Shown: piece after piece, positions 6,183 to 12,832 of the stretch | How positions within the stretch are numbered: the stretch's first letter is position 1 | Layout of the letters: the number at the start of each line of letters is the position of its first letter | Program-made: the position numbers and the translations under genes | The notes under the pieces: generated by a model | Database searches by the model: none | Told to the model about the DNA's origin: nothing | What the model saw: only the letters and a program-made list of their open reading frames with translations | From: an uncultured Collinsella sp. | Lineage (GTDB): Bacteria > Actinomycetota > Coriobacteriia > Coriobacteriales > Coriobacteriaceae | Assembly (NCBI GenBank): GCA_900544065.1 | Contig: UQTR01000051.1 | Coordinates: 1 to 15,161, forward strand | DNA: 15,161 nt | Direction: 5' to 3'

Positions 6183-8414
6183 CTAGAAGTTGGCGTCGTT
6201 GAGCTGTTCGTTCTCGAGGCCGTCGAGCTGTTGCTGTTCGGGCGTATCGGCGACGCTCTCGAGCAACTCGGTGGGGTCGACGTTCATGTCCCTACCGGCT
6301 TCGTTGCCGTTGACCAAGTCGTCCGAGAAGATGTCGACTTCCATTTCCTCGGCCTCTTCAATCTGAACCTCGAGCGGCACCTGGGTGCGCACGAGCTTAA
6401 CGGCCGGGCGCATGCGGGCAAACAGCGGCACGTACTCGATGATGATGGCAGAGTTCTCGAGACCGTACCAGCGCGCCGGGCTTCCGCAAGCGCGGCGGAC
6501 GGCGTACTTGATGGCCATCACGCGGTGGTCATTGCGGTTGATGTCCGTTTCGGGGGCAAGCATCTTGCGCAGCATGCAAAAACGGAAGTCGCCCACGTTG
6601 CCGCGCGTCTCGTAGATGGAGTAGGTGTGGTGCTGCGGCGGCAACTCACCCGAGGCCATCAGGTCGCCAACGATCTGGCGCAGGTAGGCGTTGATGCGCT
6701 GATTGACCTTAAAGCCCAGGTCCAAGCGCACGCGGAACAGGAAGTCTGTGCCAAAGGTCTCAACGGAATACTCGTGCGTATAGGGCTCGTCGGTAACGTG
6801 TACGTTGATGAACCAGTATGCCTTGGCGCGCTTGGGATGTTTGTCCAGGATGGAATAGAGCACGTCGCGGTCGAGCGTGAGCGGGTCGGGGCTGTTGGTG
6901 AGGAACACCAGATTGTCGGCGAGCACGGGGTAGGTCTCGTCATTGCGCAGGCGGTTGAGCTGGTCGATGTACTTGGAGACGGGCAGCAGAATCGTCTGCG
7001 TGCGCTCGATGGCGGTGCCGCGACGCCACACATACATAAGGCCGAACAGCAGTGCGGCCAGGAAGATCATGACGTAGCCGCCGTCAAAGAACATGGTGAG
7101 GCACGAAGCGAAGAAGCACAGCTCAATGGCACCAAAGAGCAGGGCAAAGATGCAGGCGCCCAGCTTGTGCTTGAGGATGCCGGCGATATAGCTCGTCAGC
7201 AGCGTGGTGGTCATGAGCATGGTCACGGTGATGGCGAGGCCATAGGCGCTTTCCATGCGCTCGGAGTTCTGGAACAACAGCACGATGAAGATGCAGCCGA
7301 CCCACATGATGTTGTTGACGAGCGGAATATAGAGCTGACCCTTGGTGTCGCTGGGGTAGTGGATGCGTAGGTGCGGCATAAGGTTGAGGCGCGTTGCCTC
7401 GGATACCAGCGAGAACGAGCCGGTGATGAGCGCCTGCGAGGCGATGATGGCCGCCACGGCCGAAAGCACAATGGCAAAGGGGCGCAGGGGCTCGGGAAGC
7501 ATCATATAGAACGGGTTAACGATATCCATCGCGAGCATCTGGGGGTTGGAGTTATTGGCGAGTAGCCAAGCTCCCTGACCCAGATAGTTGAGGATAAGGG
7601 CCGCCTTAACAAATGGCCAGGATGCATAGATGTTTGCCTTGCCCACGTGGCCCATGTCCGAGTAGAGTGCCTCGGCACCGGTTGTCGACAGGAAGACAAA
7701 GCCGAGCACCATAATGCCCGAATGGTTGATGGGCGAGAACAGGAACATAATGCCGCGGATGGGGTTGAGCGCGCGCAAGATGGACAGGTTGCCGAGCATG
7801 TTGAACAGACCGGCGCCTGCCAGGAACAGGAACCACAGCGTCATGAGCGGGCCGAAGAGCTTGCCGATTGACGAGGTGCCGGCGCGCTGCATGGCAAATA
7901 GGCCGCAGATAATGATGATTGTGATGATGATGACGTTGGTCTGGCCGTCGCCCAGCAGCGCATGGCCCCATTCGATGGTGCGCAGACCCTCGATGGCTGT
8001 GGTGACCGTGACCGCGGGGGTGAGGATGCCGTCGGCGAGCAGTGCCGCGCCGCCGATCATGGCAGGTAGGATCAGCCATGGTGCCACTTTTCGCACCAGG
8101 CTAAACAGGGCGAAGATGCCGCCTTCGTTGTGGTTGTCGGCCTTCATGGCGATTACCACGTACTTGACCGTGGTCACGAGCGTCATGGTCCAGATGACGA
8201 GCGAAAGCGCGCCCAGGATCATGTCCTCGCTGACGGTACCGATGCCGCCGTTGTTGGCGACGATTGATTTCATGGTGTACATGGGGCTCGTGCCGATGTC
8301 ACCATAGACGACGCCGAGCGTTACGAGCAGCATGCCAGCGGAGAGGGGGATGGCTCCGTGCCCGCCTTGCCCGTGCTGGTCTTGGAGGTTTGCCTCCAGT
8401 TTATTGTGTGCCAC
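6183..8414 (-). CDS. kup: Kup/HAK-type potassium uptake protein
   Basis: A 743-residue protein, homologous over its length to the KUP family of K+/H+ symporters in the cytoplasmic membrane. The first membrane helix carries the family signature GVVYGDIGTSP (34-44). About 12 membrane segments fill the N-terminal two-thirds, followed by a cytoplasmic C-terminal region of over 250 residues ending in a Glu/Asp/Gln-rich tail, making it longer than E. coli Kup (622). The start is taken as GTG at 8414 because AAGGGAG (8420-8426) lies five bases before it; an in-frame ATG six codons upstream (8432) overlaps this ribosome-binding site. It lies 157 bases downstream of the EamA gene on the same strand, with possible control elements in the gap. 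No c-di-AMP riboswitch consensus was recognised upstream. Confidence 0.95.
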   Translation of the reverse strand: MAHNKLEANLQDQHGQGGHGAIPLSAGMLLVTLGVVYGDIGTSPMYTMKSIVANNGGIGTVSEDMILGALSLVIWTMTLVTTVKYVVIAMKADNHNEGGIFALFSLVRKVAPWLILPAMIGGAALLADGILTPAVTVTTAIEGLRTIEWGHALLGDGQTNVIIITIIIICGLFAMQRAGTSSIGKLFGPLMTLWFLFLAGAGLFNMLGNLSILRALNPIRGIMFLFSPINHSGIMVLGFVFLSTTGAEALYSDMGHVGKANIYASWPFVKAALILNYLGQGAWLLANNSNPQMLAMDIVNPFYMMLPEPLRPFAIVLSAVAAIIASQALITGSFSLVSEATRLNLMPHLRIHYPSDTKGQLYIPLVNNIMWVGCIFIVLLFQNSERMESAYGLAITVTMLMTTTLLTSYIAGILKHKLGACIFALLFGAIELCFFASCLTMFFDGGYVMIFLAALLFGLMYVWRRGTAIERTQTILLPVSKYIDQLNRLRNDETYPVLADNLVFLTNSPDPLTLDRDVLYSILDKHPKRAKAYWFINVHVTDEPYTHEYSVETFGTDFLFRVRLDLGFKVNQRINAYLRQIVGDLMASGELPPQHHTYSIYETRGNVGDFRFCMLRKMLAPETDINRNDHRVMAIKYAVRRACGSPARWYGLENSAIIIEYVPLFARMRPAVKLVRTQVPLEVQIEEAEEMEVDIFSDDLVNGNEAGRDMNVDPTELLESVADTPEQQQLDGLENEQLNDANF

Positions 8415-8425
8415 GAGGACTCCCT

Positions 8426-8447
8426 TAGACATCCGGTTATCTGTCTA
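8426..8447 (-). promoter_or_regulatory. Leader hairpin touching the kup ribosome-binding site
   Basis: The inverted repeat TAGACA/TGTCTA (8426-8431 and 8442-8447), 10-base loop, ends at the first base of the kup Shine-Dalgarno AAGGGAG. Flanking CC and GG could extend the stem with a bulge. It might limit ribosome access, but it is short. Confidence 0.3.
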
Positions 8448-8469
8448 GGACAAAAAACTTTATGCCGTC

Positions 8470-8475
8470 TTTATA
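8470..8475 (-). promoter_or_regulatory. Possible -10 element for kup
   Basis: TATAAA on the minus strand, in an AT-rich part of the kup leader, 55 bases upstream of the GTG start. No good -35 lies at 16-18 bases, so an activator-dependent promoter is possible; the palindrome at 8514-8537 lies upstream of it. Confidence 0.35.
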
Positions 8476-8513
8476 CATACAAGAGCAGTTTGGCACATCG
8501 GGTTATTTTAGAC

Positions 8514-8537
8514 AATAATCCTCAGCTGGGGATTATT
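8514..8537. repeat. 24-bp near-perfect palindrome upstream of kup
   Basis: The arms AATAATCCTCAG and CTGGGGATTATT differ from perfect symmetry at one position pair. There is no T-tract next to it, so it looks more like an operator or activator site than a terminator. It lies between the EamA stop (8572) and the possible kup -10 (8470-8475). Confidence 0.6.
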
Positions 8538-8571
8538 TATCTACCCAGGTAGCATTTCAAAGCAGGGGCTT

Positions 8572-9483
8572 TTAAGCACGTACTGTCTGGGCGATGCCAG
8601 CCTTGGCGTTTGCGCGTTTGCCGGCGAGTTCGCAAAAAATCGCGCCGCCGATGATAAGCGCGGCGCCCATCAGGCGGATCGGTGTTATGGCTTCGCCCAA
8701 AAGGACGGCCGAGAACGCGACGGCCGAAAGCGGCTCGAGGTAGCCGACGACCGCGACGGTCTGGACGGGCAGCTTGGCGACGGCACTAAAGTAGAGCAGG
8801 CAACCGATGCCGGTGTTGACGACGCCGAGCATGACGACGGTGCGCCAATCGATGCCTGCGGCGATGTCGGGGGAGAAAAACGAGGGAGCGCCTTGGGTGA
8901 CGAGCGTAAGGACCAGCGCGGTCACAAAGGCGGCGCTCACCTGGAGCGCGGAGTTCTCGAGACCCTCGATGTGCGGCGCACCCTTGCTAGCGATGACCAT
9001 CAGCGCATAGCAAAATGCCGAGGCGATGCCGCAGACGATGCCCGCAATGGGCATGTTGCCGCCGAGACCTTGCGCTGCAATGAGAAAAGCGCCGCAGGCG
9101 ACGGCGATAAAGCCGGCGATTTTGCCGCCGGTCAGTTTTTCACCAAAGATGAGTGGGGAGAGCGCCATGACAATGATGGGGCCACAGTAGTACAGCAGCG
9201 AGGATACGCCGACGCCGATCGTCTGGTAGGCACGGAACAGAAAAATCCAGCTGGCACCCAGCGCGGCTCCCGACAGAAGGAGTGCTGCGGCTTCGCGGGG
9301 ACGAGATGGCGCCTGCAGTTTATGGCGTTGGGTGATGGCAAGGATAGTGACAAGCGAGAGGGCGCCCAAAAACGTGCGCAGTAGCACGATATCGGAGCTC
9401 GGCAGCGCGATGGCAGCGGCGATGATGCCGTTGGAGCCAAACAATAGCAATGCTGCTAAGTACGTAAACAGTCCGTTGTCCAT
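8572..9483 (-). CDS. EamA-family (DMT) drug/metabolite transporter
   Basis: A 303-residue membrane protein with two EamA repeats (about 6-136 and 147-289), giving the usual ten helices of the drug/metabolite transporter superfamily. The matching ends of the repeats are visible: PLIFGEKLT (110-118) and, in the second half, LEPLSAV (249-255) with LLGEAIT (261-267). These proteins mostly export amino acids, metabolites or drugs across the cytoplasmic membrane; the substrate cannot be told here. The ATG at 9483 is the only sensible start, though its ribosome-binding site is weak (GGGGACGGA upstream). It is divergent from a LysR-type regulator 118 bases away, a classic arrangement in which the regulator controls the exporter. 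Confidence 0.92.
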   Translation of the reverse strand: MDNGLFTYLAALLLFGSNGIIAAAIALPSSDIVLLRTFLGALSLVTILAITQRHKLQAPSRPREAAALLLSGAALGASWIFLFRAYQTIGVGVSSLLYYCGPIIVMALSPLIFGEKLTGGKIAGFIAVACGAFLIAAQGLGGNMPIAGIVCGIASAFCYALMVIASKGAPHIEGLENSALQVSAAFVTALVLTLVTQGAPSFFSPDIAAGIDWRTVVMLGVVNTGIGCLLYFSAVAKLPVQTVAVVGYLEPLSAVAFSAVLLGEAITPIRLMGAALIIGGAIFCELAGKRANAKAGIAQTVRA

Positions 9484-9513
9484 GCGCTTCCGTCCCCTCT
9501 ATATTCGAGCATG

Positions 9514-9556
9514 TTCACTATGGGCGAACTGGCAATAGAAGAAAAGCGAATATAAT
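9514..9556 (+). promoter_or_regulatory. LysR promoter and T-N11-A operator candidate
   Basis: A -35 CTGGCA (9529-9534) and perfect -10 TATAAT (9551-9556), 16-base spacer, face the LysR gene. Directly upstream is TTCACTATGGGCGAA (9514-9528), an inverted repeat containing the T-N11-A core typical of LysR-type binding sites. Binding there could repress lysR and control the divergent exporter. Confidence 0.6.
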
Positions 9557-9565
9557 GCATGGCTA

Positions 9566-9584
9566 ACATGACAAAAATTCATGT
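9566..9584. repeat. ACATG-n9-CATGT inverted repeat in lysR leader
   Basis: Perfect 5-bp arms (9566-9570 and 9580-9584) between the lysR -10 and its Shine-Dalgarno site. It could be a second regulator half-site or chance. Confidence 0.35.
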
Positions 9585-9601
9585 AAAGGTGGAGGCGTGT
9601 C

Positions 9602-10459
9602 GTGGAAACGAATATTCAAAAGATGCAGGTGCTGCTGGAGACGGTGCGCGCCGGAAGCTTTACGCGTGCTGCCGAGCGCCTGAGCTATTCGCAGTCGGGC
9701 GTGAGCCGTATGGTGGCCGATCTTGAGGCCGATTGGGGCTTTAAGGTGCTCGACCGCAGTCGCGAGGGCGTAGTGCTTTCTGCCGACGGGCGGCAGGTCA
9801 TGCCGGCTGTCGAGGCGCTCTGCGAGGAATTCACTCGCTTGCAGCGACGGGTGGATGAGATGCGCGGGCTCATGCGCGGCAAAATCTGCATCGGTACGTT
9901 TTCGAGTGTGGCGACCCACGTGCTGCCGCCGGTGATTGCGCGCTTTCGCGCCGATCATCCGGATGTCGATTACGAGCTGCTGATGGGTGATTACTCCGAG
10001 ATTGAGCAATGGGTGGCGGAAGGCCGCTGCGACCTGGGCTTTATCCCGCGTGAGCCACGAGAAAACGGCATGGCATCGCGGTCTTTGGTGCGCGACGAGT
10101 TGATGGCGGTAGTGCCGGCAGATTCTTTGCTTGCCACGGCGGAGGTCGTTTCTCTTGCCGATTTAGCCAACGAGCAGTTTATTCTGCTAGAACGCGGCAC
10201 CGATGACGAGATTACGCCGCTGTTCCGTCGGGCGGGGCTGACGGTGTGCTCCAAGCTGTCGACCTGGGATGATTATGCGATTATGGCTATGGTCGAGGAC
10301 GGCCTGGGCGTGAGCATTCTTCCCGCGCTCATCTTGCGCCGTTGTCAGTTCGATGTTGCCGTGCGTTCGCTCGAGGGACATCCCCATCGGCAGATCAATG
10401 CCATATATCGAACGGCCGACGTTTCGCTTGCCGCCGCCCGTTTTCTCGAATACCTCTAA
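9602..10459 (+). CDS. LysR-type transcriptional regulator
   Basis: A 285-residue protein, slightly short for LysR regulators (about 290-310). The start is GTG at 9602, six bases after GGAGG. The N-terminal winged helix-turn-helix (about 4-63) shows the family pattern: FTRAAERLSYSQSGVSRMVADLE, described here by position 20-42, then KVLDRSREGVVLSADGR shortly after. Residues about 90-285 form the periplasmic-binding-like effector domain, opening GKICIGTFSSVATHVLPPVI. The effector is unknown. Divergence from the EamA exporter with a T-N11-A site between them suggests it regulates that exporter and itself. Confidence 0.93.
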   Translation: METNIQKMQVLLETVRAGSFTRAAERLSYSQSGVSRMVADLEADWGFKVLDRSREGVVLSADGRQVMPAVEALCEEFTRLQRRVDEMRGLMRGKICIGTFSSVATHVLPPVIARFRADHPDVDYELLMGDYSEIEQWVAEGRCDLGFIPREPRENGMASRSLVRDELMAVVPADSLLATAEVVSLADLANEQFILLERGTDDEITPLFRRAGLTVCSKLSTWDDYAIMAMVEDGLGVSILPALILRRCQFDVAVRSLEGHPHRQINAIYRTADVSLAAARFLEYL

Positions 10460-10518
10460 ACGTGTACACGCCATTGTTTGCTTTGGGCAGATCTCGGAGT
10501 CCGATACATTTTCTTATG

Positions 10519-10603
10519 AAATTGAACTTTCGAATGAAGCGCCGCGTTATACTGCTTGCTAAATTGAACCATGGTTCAATTCGTGTTCTATAAATTGAAC
10601 TTT
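10519..10603 (+). promoter_or_regulatory. TTGAAC operator cluster and promoter of the HTH-aminotransferase gene
   Basis: Three copies of AAATTGAAC start at 10519, 10561 and 10592, that is 42 and 31 bases apart, close to whole helical turns. The outer two extend to an identical 12-mer AAATTGAACTTT (10519-10530 and 10592-10603). The middle one belongs to a perfect 20-bp palindrome AATTGAACCATGGTTCAATT (10562-10581). A good -10, TATACT (10548-10553), lies between the first repeat and the palindrome, so occupancy would block transcription. The likely ligand is the HTH domain encoded by the gene itself (inference). Confidence 0.65.
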
Positions 10604-10621
10604 GCCAGCAAGGAGGTTCTA

Positions 10622-12142
10622 GTGGCCCAAGAGACGTTTAGCGATCGCCTGCGACAGGCTATGTCCGATCGCGACGTTCGCCAGTCGGACGTAATCCGCG
10701 CATCGGAGATGCTCGGCAAAAAACTCGGCAAGAGTCAGATGAGCCAATATGTGAGCGGCAAGACGATCCCGCGGCGCGATGTGGCAGAGCTGCTCGCCCG
10801 CGTTTTGGAGGTCGATGTTACCTGGCTGCTTGCCGGTGGCGCCGATCAAGGCGAGGCATCATCGCCCAACAACGTTTCCAAGCCCGAACCCCATCCCTCA
10901 GCTCAAATTCCAAGGAGCACCACCATGCGTACTTTTTCTAAATCCACCAAGCTCGAGAACGTCCTGTATGACGTGCGCGGTCCCGTCGTCGACGAGGCCG
11001 CCCGTATGGAGGACGAGGGCGAGCGCATCCTCAAGCTCAACATCGGTAATCCCGCACCCTTTGGTTTCCGCACGCCCGATGAGGTTATTAAGGACATGCG
11101 CCAGCAGCTGCCCGACTGCGAAGGCTATTCCAACTCGCGCGGTCTGTTCTCTGCGCGCAAGGCGATTATGCAGTACTCGCAGATCAAGGGCCTGCCCAAT
11201 GTTCAGATGGAGCACATCTACACGGGCAACGGCGTGTCCGAACTCATTCAGCTTTCGATGAACGCGCTGCTCGACAATGGCGACGAGATTCTGATCCCCA
11301 GCCCCGACTATCCGCTCTGGACGGCGTGCGCAACCCTTGCCGGCGGTCATCCCGTGCACTATCTGTGCGATGAGCAGGCGGATTGGTATCCCGACCTGGA
11401 GGATATGGAGTCCAAGATCACGAGCGCGACCAAGGCCCTCGTCATCATCAACCCCAACAACCCCACGGGATCGGTCTATCCGCGCGAGGTGCTTGAGGGC
11501 ATCGTCGAGGTTGCGCGCAGGCATCAGCTCATGATTTTTGCCGACGAGATCTACGACCGCCTGTGCATGGACGGCTACGAGCACGTCTCGATTGCATCGC
11601 TCGCCCCCGACCTGCCCTGCATTACGTTTAGCGGCCTGTCCAAGTCGCATATGATCGCGGGCTATCGCATTGGCTGGATGGTGCTTTCGGGCAACCAGCG
11701 CTGCATGAGCGACTTTATCATGGGCATCAACATGCTCTCCAACATGCGCCTGTGCTCCAACGTGCCGGCTCAGTCGATCGTCCAGACGGCGCTCGGCGGC
11801 CATCAGTCGGTTAACGACTACATCCGACCCGGCGGTCGTGTCTACGAGCAGCGCAACTTTGTGTATGAGGCACTCAGCAAGATCGATGGCATCTCGGTGG
11901 TCAAGCCGCGCGCGGCGTTCTACATCTTCCCCAAGATGGATGTTAAAAAGTTCAACATCACCGATGACGAGCAGTTTGCTCTCGACCTGCTGCACGAGAA
12001 GAAGATTCTGATCACGCGCGGCGGCGGCTTTAACTGGGGCGAGCCCGACCACTTCCGCATCGTGTACCTGCCGCGCATGGAAGTGCTCAAAGAGTCGCTC
12101 GAAGACCTTGCCGACTTCTTCGACCATTACCGCCAGAGCTAG
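10622..12142 (+). CDS. alaA: HTH (Cro/CI)-alanine aminotransferase (AlaA-like) fusion
   Basis: A 506-residue protein starting at GTG 10622, five bases after AAGGAGG; an upstream in-frame ATG at 10571 lies inside the operator palindrome. Residues about 5-72 form a Cro/CI-type helix-turn-helix domain (MSQYVSGKTIPRRDVAELL in the recognition region). A Pro/Ser-rich linker (about 73-100) joins it to a full AlaA-type class I aminotransferase (102-506; 405 residues, the size of E. coli AlaA). Key residues are present: NPNNPTG (277-283), Asp308 and Tyr311 in ADEIYD, the PLP-Schiff-base lysine Lys341 in SGLSKSH, and the carboxylate-binding Arg479 in HFRI. AlaA makes L-alanine from pyruvate and glutamate in the cytoplasm. 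Catalysis is therefore expected, unlike many MocR/GabR regulators, which use a GntR HTH. An internal start (10925) may give the enzyme alone. Upstream TTGAAC repeats suggest autoregulation. Confidence 0.93.
   Translation: MAQETFSDRLRQAMSDRDVRQSDVIRASEMLGKKLGKSQMSQYVSGKTIPRRDVAELLARVLEVDVTWLLAGGADQGEASSPNNVSKPEPHPSAQIPRSTTMRTFSKSTKLENVLYDVRGPVVDEAARMEDEGERILKLNIGNPAPFGFRTPDEVIKDMRQQLPDCEGYSNSRGLFSARKAIMQYSQIKGLPNVQMEHIYTGNGVSELIQLSMNALLDNGDEILIPSPDYPLWTACATLAGGHPVHYLCDEQADWYPDLEDMESKITSATKALVIINPNNPTGSVYPREVLEGIVEVARRHQLMIFADEIYDRLCMDGYEHVSIASLAPDLPCITFSGLSKSHMIAGYRIGWMVLSGNQRCMSDFIMGINMLSNMRLCSNVPAQSIVQTALGGHQSVNDYIRPGGRVYEQRNFVYEALSKIDGISVVKPRAAFYIFPKMDVKKFNITDDEQFALDLLHEKKILITRGGGFNWGEPDHFRIVYLPRMEVLKESLEDLADFFDHYRQS
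10912..10927 (+). promoter_or_regulatory. Internal ribosome-binding site and start at the domain junction
   Basis: AAGGAG (10912-10917) lies seven bases before an in-frame ATG (10925-10927), codon 102 of the fusion. This is exactly where homology to stand-alone AlaA begins (MRTFSKSTKLENV). It is as strong as the site of the full-length start and could drive a separate 405-residue transaminase. Confidence 0.65.
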
Positions 12143-12166
12143 TGGGATAGAAGTTCCGCACTATGA

Positions 12167-12205
12167 AAAGCTCCCTGCAGTTGTTTTGCTGCAGGGAGCT
12201 TTCTT
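12167..12205. terminator. Bidirectional terminator between alaA and deformylase-like gene 2
   Basis: A perfect 14-bp stem AAAGCTCCCTGCAG (12167-12180) with CTGCAGGGAGCTTT (12189-12202) and an 8-base loop. It is followed by TTTCTT on the plus strand and a TTTT run on the minus strand, serving both convergent genes. Confidence 0.9.
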
Positions 12206-12217
12206 GAATCGGCGGAA

Positions 12218-12628
12218 CTAAATAACGATTCCGCAACAGTGGTCGATTTCGTGCTGGATGATCTCGGCGGTGTAGCCCGAGAAGTTTTTGATGCGGTGGA
12301 CGAAGTTTTCGTCCAAATACTTCACCTTAATGCGGCGATAGCGGGTGCAGGGACGCTCGCCGATCAGCGAGAGGCAGCCTTCGCTCGTCTGATAGGCATT
12401 GACCTGCTCAAGAATTTGAGGGTTGTACATCAGGAGCGCCCTGTTGCCGTCCTTTACGCAGATGATGCGTTTGCGCACGCCAATCATATTGGCGGCGAGG
12501 CCCACGCACTCGTGCTCATGCTCATGGAGCGTATCCAGGAGATCCTGTCCGGTCGCGGCGTCGTCGGATCCCGCGTCTTCGGAAGGTAGGCGCAAAAAGA
12601 ACTCGGATTTCATGATGGGCTTAATCAT
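12218..12628 (-). CDS. def: Peptide deformylase-like protein with Gln-to-Met change in motif I
   Basis: A 136-residue member of the peptide deformylase family. The ATG at 12628 is preferred because GAGGAG lies six bases before it. Motif II EGCLS (83-87, metal ligand Cys85) and motif III QHEIDH (125-130, His126/Glu127/His130) are intact. Motif I is GLAANMIG (43-50): the conserved Gln that stabilises the transition state is Met48. From memory, short proteins with AANMIG occur as second deformylase homologues in streptococci and other Gram-positives, so this is a known subgroup. Activity on N-formyl-Met peptides is uncertain. No methionyl-tRNA formyltransferase is adjacent. It is divergent from an MFS exporter. 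Confidence 0.87.
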   Translation of the reverse strand: MIKPIMKSEFFLRLPSEDAGSDDAATGQDLLDTLHEHEHECVGLAANMIGVRKRIICVKDGNRALLMYNPQILEQVNAYQTSEGCLSLIGERPCTRYRRIKVKYLDENFVHRIKNFSGYTAEIIQHEIDHCCGIVI

Positions 12629-12700
12629 GGCGGGCTCCTCATGTCTCATGCTTTCGTGGACTTTTAATAATAGCGCGGAAGGAAAGCTGTGCGTCCGCGT

Positions 12701-12786
12701 TACAATCTTTCGACGTTGGACCATGTTGTCAGACTCGTCGTGTGCGGCGTCTGGCGTAAGTCTAGGGCTCATTTTCGCCCTGGACT
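12701..12786 (+). promoter_or_regulatory. Leader of the MFS gene with hairpin
   Basis: A possible -10 TACAAT (12701-12706) is followed by a leader of over 100 bases. It contains a 10-bp hairpin, AGTCTAGGGC (12759-12768) with GCCCTGGACT (12777-12786), one wobble and an 8-base loop. There is no T-tract, so it is not a simple terminator; a regulatory leader is possible. Confidence 0.4.
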
Positions 12787-12832
12787 GTTCCTCTGGGGCG
12801 ATGCGACTGTCGTTCCAAGAGGAAGGAAATGC

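Noticed and set aside
6174..7370. Plus-strand open frame (398 codons) antisense to kup
   Set aside because: It overlaps the conserved C-terminal half of Kup, has no domain-like sequence and is His/Val/Asp-rich as expected of reverse-complement codons.
8415..8571. c-di-AMP (ydaO-type) riboswitch upstream of kup
   Set aside because: The gap is only 157 bases and lacks the conserved ydaO core sequences; it holds a palindrome and a small hairpin instead.
10898..12127. Minus-strand open frame (409 codons) opposite the aminotransferase
   Set aside because: The plus strand encodes an AlaA-like enzyme with all catalytic residues; the antisense frame shows no recognisable family or start signals.
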